Source: Streptococcus parasanguinis
GTDB lineage: Bacteria > Bacillota > Bacilli > Lactobacillales > Streptococcaceae
Assembly (NCBI GenBank): GCA_018365265.1
Contig: JAGZKI010000020.1
Coordinates: 1 to 39,243 of the forward strand
DNA length: 39,243 bases
Reading direction: 5' to 3'
Shown here: piece by piece, positions 28,723 through 36,597 of the stretch
How the letters are laid out: each line of letters begins with the position of its first letter
Position numbering within the stretch: the stretch's first letter is position 1
Made by a program: the position numbers and the translations under genes
The notes under the pieces: model-generated
Seen by the model: the letters and a program-made list of their open reading frames with translations, nothing else
What the model was told of the DNA's origin: nothing
Databases searched by the model: none

Positions 28723-31161
28723 ATGAAACAAGTAGAAGTAGCAAGTACAAGCATTAAAACAGAATATTTTGGAAGCCTCACTGAACGCATGAATAAGTAT
28801 CGTGAAGATGTCTTAAACAAGAAGCCTTATATCGACGCTGAACGTGCCGTTCTTGCAACTAAGGCATATGATCGTTATAAGGAACAACCAAATGTTCTTA
28901 AACGTGCCTATATGTTGAAAGAGATTCTTGAAAATATGACAATCTATATTGAGGATGAATCCATGATTGCTGGAAACCAAGCATCCTCTAATAAAGATGC
29001 TCCGATCTTCCCAGAATATACTTTAGAGTTCGTTCTGAAGGAATTGGATCTTTTTGAAAAGCGGGATGGTGACGTCTTCTATATTACGGAAGAAACGAAA
29101 GAGCAGCTCCGTAGTATCGCACCGTTCTGGGAAAATAATAACTTACGTGCAAGAGCTGGAGCTCTTCTACCTGAAGAAGTATCTGTCTATATGGAAACAG
29201 GATTCTTCGGTATGGAAGGGAAGATGAATTCAGGAGATGCCCACTTAGCAGTCAATTATCAAAAATTATTGCAATATGGCTTGAAAGGTTTTGAAGAAAG
29301 AGCCCGCCAAGCTAAAGCAGCCCTAGATCTAACGGATCCAGCTAGCATTGATAAGTACCATTTTTACGATTCTATCTTTATCGTAGTTGATGCTGTTAAG
29401 ACCTATGCTCAACGATTTGTTGAACTTGCTAAACAACTTGCTGAGACAGCAACTCCTGAACGTAAGAAGGAATTGCTTGAAATTGCAGAGATTTGCTCAA
29501 AAGTTCCATACGAGCCTGCAAGTACATTTGCAGAGGCTGTTCAGTCTGTTTGGTTTATCCAATGTATTCTTCAGATTGAATCAAATGGACACTCACTTTC
29601 ATATGGCCGTTTTGACCAATATATGTATCCATACGTTAAAGCTGATTTGGAAAGTGGACGGGAAACTGAAGAGAGTATTGTTGAACGCTTGACCAACCTT
29701 TGGATTAAGACTATTACAATTAACAAAGTACGTAGTCAAGCACATACCTTCTCATCTGCAGGTAGTCCGCTTTATCAAAATGTTACGATTGGTGGTCAAA
29801 CGCGTGATAAGAAAGACGCTGTTAACCCATTGTCTTATTTAGTGTTGAAGTCTGTTGCTCAAACTCACCTTCCTCAACCAAACTTAACTGTTCGTTACCA
29901 TGCTGGTTTGGATGCCCGCTTCATGAACGAATGTATTGAAGTTATGAAGCTCGGATTCGGTATGCCTGCTTTCAATAATGATGAGATCATTATTCCATCC
30001 TTTATTTCAAAAGGCGTGCTTGAAGAAGATGCTTATGATTACAGTGCAATTGGTTGTGTAGAAACAGCTGTTCCAGGTAAGTGGGGATATCGCTGTACAG
30101 GTATGAGTTATATGAACTTCCCTAAAGTTTTGCTCATTACGATGAATGACGGAATCGATCCTGCTTCTGGCAAGCGCTTTGCACCAAGCTTTGGTCATTT
30201 TAAAGACATGAAGAGCTTCGATGAATTGCAAACAGCATGGGACAAGACCTTACGCCACTTAACCCGCATGAGTGTGATCGTAGAAAACTCTATCGACCTA
30301 TCTCTTGAAAGAGAAGTGCCAGATATCCTCTGTTCAGCTTTGACAGATGACTGTATTGGACGTGGAAAACACCTAAAAGAAGGTGGGGCTGTCTACGATT
30401 ATATTTCTGGTTTACAAGTGGGTATTGCAAACTTATCCGATTCGCTTGCAGCGATCAAGAAACTGGTATTTGAAGAAGGGCGCTTAACACCACAAGAACT
30501 ATGGCATGCTCTGGAAACCGATTACGAGGGCGAACGTGGAAAAGAAATCCAAGAGATGCTTATCCATGATGCACCGAAGTATGGAAACGATGATGACTAT
30601 GCAGACAGCTTAGTTCGAGAAGCATACGATATTTATGTGGATGAAATTGCTAAATATCCAAATACTCGCTATGGACGTGGGCCAATCGGTGGTATCCGTT
30701 ACTCAGGTACATCTTCTATTTCAGCCAATGTAGGACAAGGTCGTGGAACATTAGCTACTCCGGACGGTCGTAATGCTGGAACTCCACTAGCAGAAGGATG
30801 CTCTCCATCCCACAATATGGACCAACATGGCCCAACATCTGTTCTAAAATCAGTTTCTAAATTGCCAACAGATGAAATAGTTGGTGGTGTTTTACTGAAC
30901 CAAAAAGTAAACCCACAAACTTTAGCCAAAGAAGAAGATAAATTAAAACTTATTGCTTTACTCCGTACGTTCTTTAATCGTCTACATGGATACCATATTC
31001 AATATAATGTGGTTTCTAGAGAAACGTTATTAGATGCTCAAAAACATCCGGAAAAACACCGTGACTTAATTGTACGTGTTGCAGGCTACTCAGCTTTCTT
31101 CAATGTACTATCAAGAGCTACACAAGATGATATTATTGGACGGACAGAGCATACTCTATAG
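28723..31161 (+). CDS. Glycyl radical enzyme, PflD/YbiW type (likely lyase/dehydratase, not true pyruvate formate-lyase)
   Basis: The 812-residue product is usually annotated as formate acetyltransferase. The radical Gly788 lies in RVAGYSAFF near the C-terminus. The active-site Cys445 lies in IGCVETAVPG, followed by Glu447. The C-x-E pattern is that of glycerol/diol dehydratase-like GREs; pyruvate formate-lyase has adjacent Cys-Cys. The neighbours are a PTS, an FSA-like aldolase and GldA. PflD/YbiW-type enzymes have recently been reported (from memory) to convert 1,5-anhydroglucitol-6-phosphate to 1-deoxyfructose-6-phosphate. That fits, but substrate choice is inference. Ribosome site AAAGAAAGG. 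Activated by the 23821 product. Confidence 0.9.
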   Translation: MKQVEVASTSIKTEYFGSLTERMNKYREDVLNKKPYIDAERAVLATKAYDRYKEQPNVLKRAYMLKEILENMTIYIEDESMIAGNQASSNKDAPIFPEYTLEFVLKELDLFEKRDGDVFYITEETKEQLRSIAPFWENNNLRARAGALLPEEVSVYMETGFFGMEGKMNSGDAHLAVNYQKLLQYGLKGFEERARQAKAALDLTDPASIDKYHFYDSIFIVVDAVKTYAQRFVELAKQLAETATPERKKELLEIAEICSKVPYEPASTFAEAVQSVWFIQCILQIESNGHSLSYGRFDQYMYPYVKADLESGRETEESIVERLTNLWIKTITINKVRSQAHTFSSAGSPLYQNVTIGGQTRDKKDAVNPLSYLVLKSVAQTHLPQPNLTVRYHAGLDARFMNECIEVMKLGFGMPAFNNDEIIIPSFISKGVLEEDAYDYSAIGCVETAVPGKWGYRCTGMSYMNFPKVLLITMNDGIDPASGKRFAPSFGHFKDMKSFDELQTAWDKTLRHLTRMSVIVENSIDLSLEREVPDILCSALTDDCIGRGKHLKEGGAVYDYISGLQVGIANLSDSLAAIKKLVFEEGRLTPQELWHALETDYEGERGKEIQEMLIHDAPKYGNDDDYADSLVREAYDIYVDEIAKYPNTRYGRGPIGGIRYSGTSSISANVGQGRGTLATPDGRNAGTPLAEGCSPSHNMDQHGPTSVLKSVSKLPTDEIVGGVLLNQKVNPQTLAKEEDKLKLIALLRTFFNRLHGYHIQYNVVSRETLLDAQKHPEKHRDLIVRVAGYSAFFNVLSRATQDDIIGRTEHTL

Positions 31162-31176
31162 TAAAGAGGTATGTAT

Positions 31177-31845
31177 ATGGAATTTATGCTTGATACTTTA
31201 AATATAAATGAAATAAAAAAATGGGCTCGAGTGTTACCTCTTGCTGGGGTAACCTCTAACCCAACAATTGCCAAAAAAGAAGGAGAAATCGATTTCTTTA
31301 AACGGATTCATGAGGTTCGGGAGATCATTGGTGAAGCTCCTTCTATCCATGTGCAAGTTGTTGCGAAAGATTATGACGGTATTTTAAAAGATGCTGCGAA
31401 AATTCGACAAGAATGTGGCGGAAATGTTTTTATTAAAGTTCCGGTTACTCCTGAGGGGTTGGCAGCTATCAAAACATTAAAATCAGAAGGTTATAAAATT
31501 ACTGCAACCGCAATTTATACTGTATTTCAAGGTCTTTTGGCTATTGAAGCAGGCGCAGATTACCTTGCTCCCTATTATAATCGAATGGAGAACTTGAATA
31601 TTGATTCAGCACAGGTAATAGCACAATTGGCAGATTCAATCGAAAAAAATCAATCATCAAGCAAAATTCTAGCAGCATCCTTTAAGAATGTCGGTCAAGT
31701 CAATCGAGCATTCAAAGAAGGGGCACAAGCCATCACTGCTGGGGCTGATGTCTTTGAAGCGGCTTTTGGAATGCCGTCAATTGAAAAAGCGGTGAATGAT
31801 TTTGCAAATGATTGGTCAGCTATTCATCATCAGAATATAATTTGA
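31177..31845 (+). CDS. Fructose-6-phosphate aldolase-like (TalC/FSA) enzyme
   Basis: This 222-residue small transaldolase-family enzyme is from ATG 31177, seven bases after AAAGAGG; the ATG at 31171 is too close. The Schiff-base Lys87 lies in VFIKVPVTPEG, with Asp6 in MLDTLN and GVTSNPTIAKK. The length is that of FSA rather than true transaldolase. FSA enzymes accept hydroxyacetone as donor, so cleavage of 1-deoxyfructose-6-phosphate into hydroxyacetone and glyceraldehyde-3-phosphate would suit this operon. It starts 15 bases after the GRE stop; gldA follows after 14 bases. Confidence 0.93.
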   Translation: MEFMLDTLNINEIKKWARVLPLAGVTSNPTIAKKEGEIDFFKRIHEVREIIGEAPSIHVQVVAKDYDGILKDAAKIRQECGGNVFIKVPVTPEGLAAIKTLKSEGYKITATAIYTVFQGLLAIEAGADYLAPYYNRMENLNIDSAQVIAQLADSIEKNQSSSKILAASFKNVGQVNRAFKEGAQAITAGADVFEAAFGMPSIEKAVNDFANDWSAIHHQNII

Positions 31846-31859
31846 TAAAGGAGGAGTAT

Positions 31860-32951
31860 ATGAGAAATTTTGCAAGTCCGTCACGTTACATTCAAGGGGA
31901 AAATGCCTTATTTGAAAATGCAAAACCTATTTTAGAACTGGGGAGTCATCCTGTATTACTATGCGACTCAGTAGTCTATGAAATCGTAGGAGAACGATTT
32001 GAAAAATATCTCCTTCGGTATGGATTTACAGTCTTGCCAGTCTTCTTTAATGGAGAAGCTTCTGATAACGAAATCAATCGTGTGGTTAGTTTGGCAGAAG
32101 AAAATGGCTGTGATTTGGTCATTGGACTTGGTGGAGGAAAGACCATCGACAGTGCAAAAGCCATTGCTGATCTTCTAAAATCACCAGTTGTGATTGCTCC
32201 GACCATAGCCTCTACAGATGCTCCCGTTTCCGCCTTGTCGGTTATCTATACGGATGAGGGTGCCTTTGAGCGCTATATCTTCTATTCTAAGAACCCAGAA
32301 TTGGTCTTGGTGGATAGCAAAGTGATCTCTCAAGCACCAAAACGCTTGCTCGCTTCTGGTATCGCAGATGGCCTAGCAACTTGGGTAGAAGCGCGTGCAG
32401 TGATGCAAGCGAATGGAAAAACCATGTTGGGTCAACGACAAACCTTAGCGGGTGTCGCCATTGCACAACGTTGTGAAGAAACCTTATTTGCTGATGGACT
32501 CCAAGCCATGGCTGCTTGTGAAGCAAAAGTCGTAACCCCTGCTCTTGAAAACATCATTGAAGCCAATACCCTTCTTAGTGGTATTGGGTTTGAAAGTGGT
32601 GGGTTAGCAGCTGCCCATGCCATCCATAATGGCTTTACAGCCCTTACTGGGGACATCCACCATTTGACTCACGGTGAAAAAGTAGCCTACGGAACGCTAG
32701 TTCAATTGTTCTTAGAAAACCGTCCTAAGGAAGAATTGAATAAATACATTCGTTTCTATCAACAAATCGGTATGCCAACCACTCTGAAAGAAATGCATCT
32801 TGAAACTGCAAGTTATGAAGATCTTCTCAAGGTTGGCCAACAGGCCACCATCGAAGGAGAAACCATCCATCAAATGCCATTTGAAGTGAAGGCTTCTGAT
32901 ATTGCTCAAGCCATCGTAGCAGTAGATGCCTACGTTCAAGGTTTGGCCTAA
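31860..32951 (+). CDS. gldA: Glycerol dehydrogenase
   Basis: This 363-residue NAD-dependent, zinc-containing polyol dehydrogenase interconverts glycerol/dihydroxyacetone or 1,2-propanediol/hydroxyacetone. Zinc ligands fall at Asp170 (GIADGLATW), His253 (AAHAIHNGF) and His271 (LTHGEK), matching the B. stearothermophilus enzyme with a constant offset of three. The NAD loop is GLGGGKTIDSAKA. The start at 31860 has AAAGGAGGAG; an earlier in-frame start at 31812 inside the FSA gene is rejected. It is last in the GRE operon, so it probably disposes of hydroxyacetone and recycles NADH. Confidence 0.95.
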   Translation: MRNFASPSRYIQGENALFENAKPILELGSHPVLLCDSVVYEIVGERFEKYLLRYGFTVLPVFFNGEASDNEINRVVSLAEENGCDLVIGLGGGKTIDSAKAIADLLKSPVVIAPTIASTDAPVSALSVIYTDEGAFERYIFYSKNPELVLVDSKVISQAPKRLLASGIADGLATWVEARAVMQANGKTMLGQRQTLAGVAIAQRCEETLFADGLQAMAACEAKVVTPALENIIEANTLLSGIGFESGGLAAAHAIHNGFTALTGDIHHLTHGEKVAYGTLVQLFLENRPKEELNKYIRFYQQIGMPTTLKEMHLETASYEDLLKVGQQATIEGETIHQMPFEVKASDIAQAIVAVDAYVQGLA

Positions 32952-32971
32952 GATGGCTTTGTCGACAAACC

Positions 32972-33010
32972 AAGAACTCCCATACCTTATGGTAATGGGA
33001 GTTCTTTTCC
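32972..33010. terminator. Convergent terminator between gldA and dacA
   Basis: AAGAACTCCCAT (32972-32983) pairs perfectly with ATGGGAGTTCTT (32995-33006), followed by TT. Confidence 0.92.
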
Positions 33011-34323
33011 TATTTTCTTCTTTTTGGATCGGTTTGTTTAAAGATCAGGTATAAAATTCCGGCAGGCAAGAAGCAGAAGAGCCACATAACATCGAGTCCC
33101 TTGCTTTTACTGCTAGAGGTCGTTGCTTTAGACTCACTGACGGCCACTCCCGGTTTAATGCTTGGAGATACCTGTTGCAAGCCGTTCTGGACGACTAGGC
33201 GGTTATTTTCTAGTTTTAGCGCTGGCTTCGTCCCCTTCTTAACGGTCGCATAGAAGTCTTGCTTCAAGTGAATTGTCTTCCCGTCAATGGTATGATCGCC
33301 TGCAGAGAGGATTTTTTTATACTGGTAGTCTGCGAACATTTTCTCAGCCAAGGTATTCCCGATTTGATTGCGGTAACTTTCGGCGATCTCGACATCGTAG
33401 TTTCCAACCCCCAAAATGACTTCGATAATCCGCTGTTTCCCCCGCTTGGTTGTCGCGGTGTAGTTGTAGTCAGCAGTCGGGCTGGATCCAGTTTTGAGTC
33501 CATCTGTTCCTTTAAGGGCGAACTTTCCACCTTCGAGGGAAGTATTGTAGTTATCATAGCTTTGCTCGTAGGGGGTACCTTCCATGATGGTAGTATGAGC
33601 TTGCTTGGTGTATTCCAACATTTCTGGCAGGTCGTTTACGATGTGATAAGCCAGAATAGACATGTCCCGCGCTGTAATTTCGTTATTGGCATTGACATCG
33701 TAGCGCTGAGGATTGTAGTAGCCCTGAAGGACCGAAATCATCGCCCCATTTGGATTGTGCCATTTGGTATGGCTCATCCCCATTTCTTGTGCGTACTGAT
33801 TCATTAAGTCCAAAAACTTATCGGGATCATTGTCAGTGACGGCGTTGGCGAGCATAATCACGGCCGCACTAGAAGATGGAACAAAGAGCATCTTGATCAA
33901 TTCAGATACCTTGTAGTCAACACCAGCTACAATAGGTGAGTTACTTAACAGATTGTTTTCCGAGATGGCTTGGTCTGCCTCTGTTGCTGTGACCACGGTA
34001 TCATATTTGATCTTGCCTTCCTTAAGGGCCCGAAAGACCACATAGGCACTCATGAGTTTGGCCATGCTTCCGGAGTCCCGGACCGTGTCGATATTGTCTC
34101 CGTACAAAATGGCTCCAGTATTGGCGTCGATGACGATGTCAGCCTTAGGCTTGTAAAAATCGTCCAATACCAGTCCAGCATCAGCTGCGATTTTCATGAC
34201 ATCTTCTTGCTGGTAGATGTCATCCGCAAAAGCAGTGGAAATAGGGCCTAATGTCAAGACTCCTACAAGGAGGGACAAGAGGCTGCGTTTTAGTCGTTTG
34301 TGTAAATGTCTCACATAATTCAT
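33010..34323 (-). CDS. D-alanyl-D-alanine carboxypeptidase family protein (DacA paralogue)
   Basis: The 437-residue product has a signal peptide (cleavage near AFA/DD, residue 33), a class-A low-mass PBP (peptidase S11) domain, a PBP5 C-terminal beta domain and a C-terminal membrane anchor (MWLFCFLPAGILYLIF) with a basic tail. SxxK is S86-M-A-K89 and KTG is K277-T-G. The SxN motif instead reads S150-S-S152, so the usual Asn is absent. Start: ATG 34330-34332 overlaps the promoter -10, so ATG 34321-34323 is preferred; neither has a Shine-Dalgarno sequence. The family role is trimming of peptidoglycan pentapeptides outside the cell. Confidence 0.88.
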   Translation of the reverse strand: MNYVRHLHKRLKRSLLSLLVGVLTLGPISTAFADDIYQQEDVMKIAADAGLVLDDFYKPKADIVIDANTGAILYGDNIDTVRDSGSMAKLMSAYVVFRALKEGKIKYDTVVTATEADQAISENNLLSNSPIVAGVDYKVSELIKMLFVPSSSAAVIMLANAVTDNDPDKFLDLMNQYAQEMGMSHTKWHNPNGAMISVLQGYYNPQRYDVNANNEITARDMSILAYHIVNDLPEMLEYTKQAHTTIMEGTPYEQSYDNYNTSLEGGKFALKGTDGLKTGSSPTADYNYTATTKRGKQRIIEVILGVGNYDVEIAESYRNQIGNTLAEKMFADYQYKKILSAGDHTIDGKTIHLKQDFYATVKKGTKPALKLENNRLVVQNGLQQVSPSIKPGVAVSESKATTSSSKSKGLDVMWLFCFLPAGILYLIFKQTDPKRRK

Positions 34324-34330
34324 AGATTCC

Positions 34331-34339
34331 ATTATATCA
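34331..34339 (-). promoter_or_regulatory. Extended -10 of the dacA paralogue
   Basis: On the minus strand TG-A-TATAAT (hexamer 34331-34336). Transcription would begin about 34323-34325, practically on the start codon. Confidence 0.65.
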
Positions 34340-34419
34340 TACAGGCCAGGGATTCAACTTGAAAAAATTTTAGAAAAAGTAGAAATTGAAAAAATAAAGG
34401 AAAAATAGAATAATTTCGC

Positions 34420-34457
34420 AGTAAAAGCGTTTACATTTCCCTAGAAAGTGCTATAAT
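34420..34457 (+). promoter_or_regulatory. oppA-like promoter with cre-like site on the -35
   Basis: TTTACA (34430-34435), 16 bases ending TGC, and TATAAT (34452-34457) form an extended -10 promoter. GTAAAAGCGTTTACA (34421-34435) matches the cre consensus apart from one base and covers the -35, which suggests CcpA repression. Confidence 0.7.
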
Positions 34458-34497
34458 TTAAATTGAGTATAACATTTTTTACAATGAGGTGATTTAT

Positions 34498-36474
34498 ATG
34501 AACAAAGGGAAGGTACTCTTAGCTACCAGCGCTCTGCTTTTATCAGCTGGTGTACTGGCAGCCTGCTCAGGAGGGAAATCTAGTAGCTCTGGTGGTCAGA
34601 CATTTAGCTATGTCTATACCCAGGATCCGGATACCTTAGACTACTCGATTTCCAATAAAAAATCGACTTCCGAGTTTACAGGAAATGCGATAGATGGCTT
34701 GTTGGAAGTGGACAAGTACGGGAACTTGATCCCATCGCTTGCTAAAGACTGGACTGTTTCCAAGGATGGCTTGACCTATACTTATAAACTCCGTAAAGGG
34801 GTCAAATGGATGACTTCTGAAGGGGAAGAATATGGAGAAGTCAAAGCCCAAGACTTTGTCACAGGCCTCAAACACGCGGCAGACAAGAAATCACAAGCGA
34901 TTTACTTGGTCCAAAAATCTGTCAAAGGCTTGGATGATTATGTTTCAGGGAAGACATCTGATTTCTCAACTGTTGGAGTAAAGGCTATTGATGATTATAC
35001 CGTTCAATATACCTTGAGCCAACCGGAAAGTTTCTGGAATTCTAAGACTACGATGGGGATCTTGATGCCGGTTAACGAAGAGTTCCTGAAATCTAAAGGA
35101 GATGACTATGGTCAAGGAACTTCTCCATCTAGTATCCTATACTGCGGTCCTTATTTGATCAAATCTATCACTTCTAAATCTTCTGCGATATTGGAAAAGA
35201 ACCCAACATACTGGGATGCGGATAATGTTAAGATCAGTAAAGTGAAGCTGACCTATTATGATGGACAAGACTCAGAATCCTTGATTCGTGGGTTTGATAA
35301 CGGCGACTATACAGTTGCCCGTGTCTTCCCAAATGGTTCCAACTATAAGAGTGTAGAGAAGAAGCATAAGGACGACATTGTCTATACTGACCAAGGTTCC
35401 TCTACCTACAACCTTTCCTTCAACATTGACCGTCAGGCCTATGAAATCACAAAGAAGACCACGGATGCTCAAAAGACTTCAACTAAGAAAGCAATCTTAA
35501 ATAAGGACTTCCGTCAAGCCATTATGTTTGCCTTCAACCGCAAGGCTTATGTAGCGCAAACTAACGGGGAAGCGGGTGCCAATAAGGTGATCCGTAATAC
35601 CTTTACGCCACCAAACTTTGTCCAAATCGATGGCAAACAATTTGGTGATGCAGTAGAAAAAGACTTGGAAGCTTATGGGGATGAATGGAAAGGGGTCTCT
35701 GTCGCAGATGGAAAAGACACCCTCTACAATCCAACCAAGGCCAAAGAAGAGTTTGCCAAAGCCAAGGCAGATTTGCAAGCTCAAGGAGTTGAATTCCCAA
35801 TTCATTTGGACCTTCCAACTTCTTCAACTTATACAGAAGGGATCAAACAAGCTCAATCCTTTAAACAGTCAGTTGAATCTACACTAGGAGCAGAAAATAT
35901 TGTCATCGATTTGAATATGATTTCTGAAGATGATCTGCAACGGGTTACCTACTTTGCTGAAAGTGCTTCGCAACAAGACTGGGATTTGAACAATAACTTG
36001 GGTTGGGGACCAGACTATACGGACCCATCTTCTTACATCGACATCACTAGTGGTAAATCCGGCGAAAACGCCAATTCTTACTTTGGATTCGATGCTGGTA
36101 CGGATAATGCAGCCGCAAAAGCAGCTGGTTTTGATGAATATGATCAATTGATCGAAGATGCGCACAATGAAACCAAAGATGTGAACAAGCGTTACGAAAA
36201 ATATGCTGCCGCTCAAGCTTGGTTGACCGATAGTGCCCTCTTGATTCCGATCCATTCAGATGGAGCTTCTCCAGTCGTTCGTAAGACTGTACCATACTCT
36301 GCAGCCTTTGCTTGGACAGGCCACAAGGGTCAAACCTTTAACTATAAGTATTTAGAAGTTCAAGACAAGGTCGTAGCGGCGAAAGACTATGACAAAGCGC
36401 GTGAACAATGGAAGAAAGAAAAAGAAGAATCCAATAAAAAAGCGCAAAAAGAACTTGAAAAGCATGTGAAATAG
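34498..36474 (+). CDS. Oligopeptide ABC transporter substrate-binding lipoprotein (AliA/AliB/Hpp type)
   Basis: This 658-residue SBP family 5 protein has a lipoprotein signal ending in VLAAC, with Cys23 lipidated. Typical early motifs are YTQDPDTLDYSISNKKSTSEF and VKAQDFVTGLKHAADKKS; NNLGWGPDYTDPSSY lies near the ligand pocket. The length and Lys-rich C-terminus match the Ami-associated AliA/AliB and Hpp receptors. A GTG start at 34489 is rejected because GAGGTGAT lies ideally before ATG 34498. No permease or ATPase genes flank it, so it must lend peptides to the AmiCDEF machinery elsewhere. A strong terminator follows. Confidence 0.93.
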   Translation: MNKGKVLLATSALLLSAGVLAACSGGKSSSSGGQTFSYVYTQDPDTLDYSISNKKSTSEFTGNAIDGLLEVDKYGNLIPSLAKDWTVSKDGLTYTYKLRKGVKWMTSEGEEYGEVKAQDFVTGLKHAADKKSQAIYLVQKSVKGLDDYVSGKTSDFSTVGVKAIDDYTVQYTLSQPESFWNSKTTMGILMPVNEEFLKSKGDDYGQGTSPSSILYCGPYLIKSITSKSSAILEKNPTYWDADNVKISKVKLTYYDGQDSESLIRGFDNGDYTVARVFPNGSNYKSVEKKHKDDIVYTDQGSSTYNLSFNIDRQAYEITKKTTDAQKTSTKKAILNKDFRQAIMFAFNRKAYVAQTNGEAGANKVIRNTFTPPNFVQIDGKQFGDAVEKDLEAYGDEWKGVSVADGKDTLYNPTKAKEEFAKAKADLQAQGVEFPIHLDLPTSSTYTEGIKQAQSFKQSVESTLGAENIVIDLNMISEDDLQRVTYFAESASQQDWDLNNNLGWGPDYTDPSSYIDITSGKSGENANSYFGFDAGTDNAAAKAAGFDEYDQLIEDAHNETKDVNKRYEKYAAAQAWLTDSALLIPIHSDGASPVVRKTVPYSAAFAWTGHKGQTFNYKYLEVQDKVVAAKDYDKAREQWKKEKEESNKKAQKELEKHVK

Positions 36475-36498
36475 ACTTTTCTTAGCGAAAACAGGATG

Positions 36499-36527
36499 GA
36501 CAGGTCCCGTATGGGACCTGTCTTTTT
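36499..36527 (+). terminator. Terminator after the peptide-binding lipoprotein
   Basis: GACAGGTCCC (36499-36508) pairs perfectly with GGGACCTGTC (36513-36522) around GTAT, followed by five Ts. Confidence 0.94.
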
Positions 36528-36540
36528 CTTTGTCTGAACC

Positions 36541-36568
36541 TTTAAAAATCGCCTAAAAATGGTATAAT
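36541..36568 (+). promoter_or_regulatory. leuS promoter
   Basis: TTTAAA (36541-36546), a 16-base spacer, and extended -10 TG-G-TATAAT (36560-36568). The leader is only about 25 bases, so no T-box riboswitch can fit. Confidence 0.75.
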
Positions 36569-36597
36569 AGGAGCATCACGAAAATTGGAGAGACGCT

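Noticed and set aside
28723..31161. True pyruvate formate-lyase
   Set aside because: The Cys-Cys active-site pair is absent; the site is Gly-Cys-Val-Glu, and the neighbours (FSA-like aldolase, GldA, PTS) do not fit pyruvate metabolism.
33259..33807. 182-codon open frame on the plus strand opposite the DacA paralogue
   Set aside because: Composition and lack of initiation signals mark it as a shadow of the S11 peptidase gene.
36541..36597. T-box riboswitch upstream of leuS
   Set aside because: The leader between the -10 box and the start codon is only about 30 bases, too short for a T-box.
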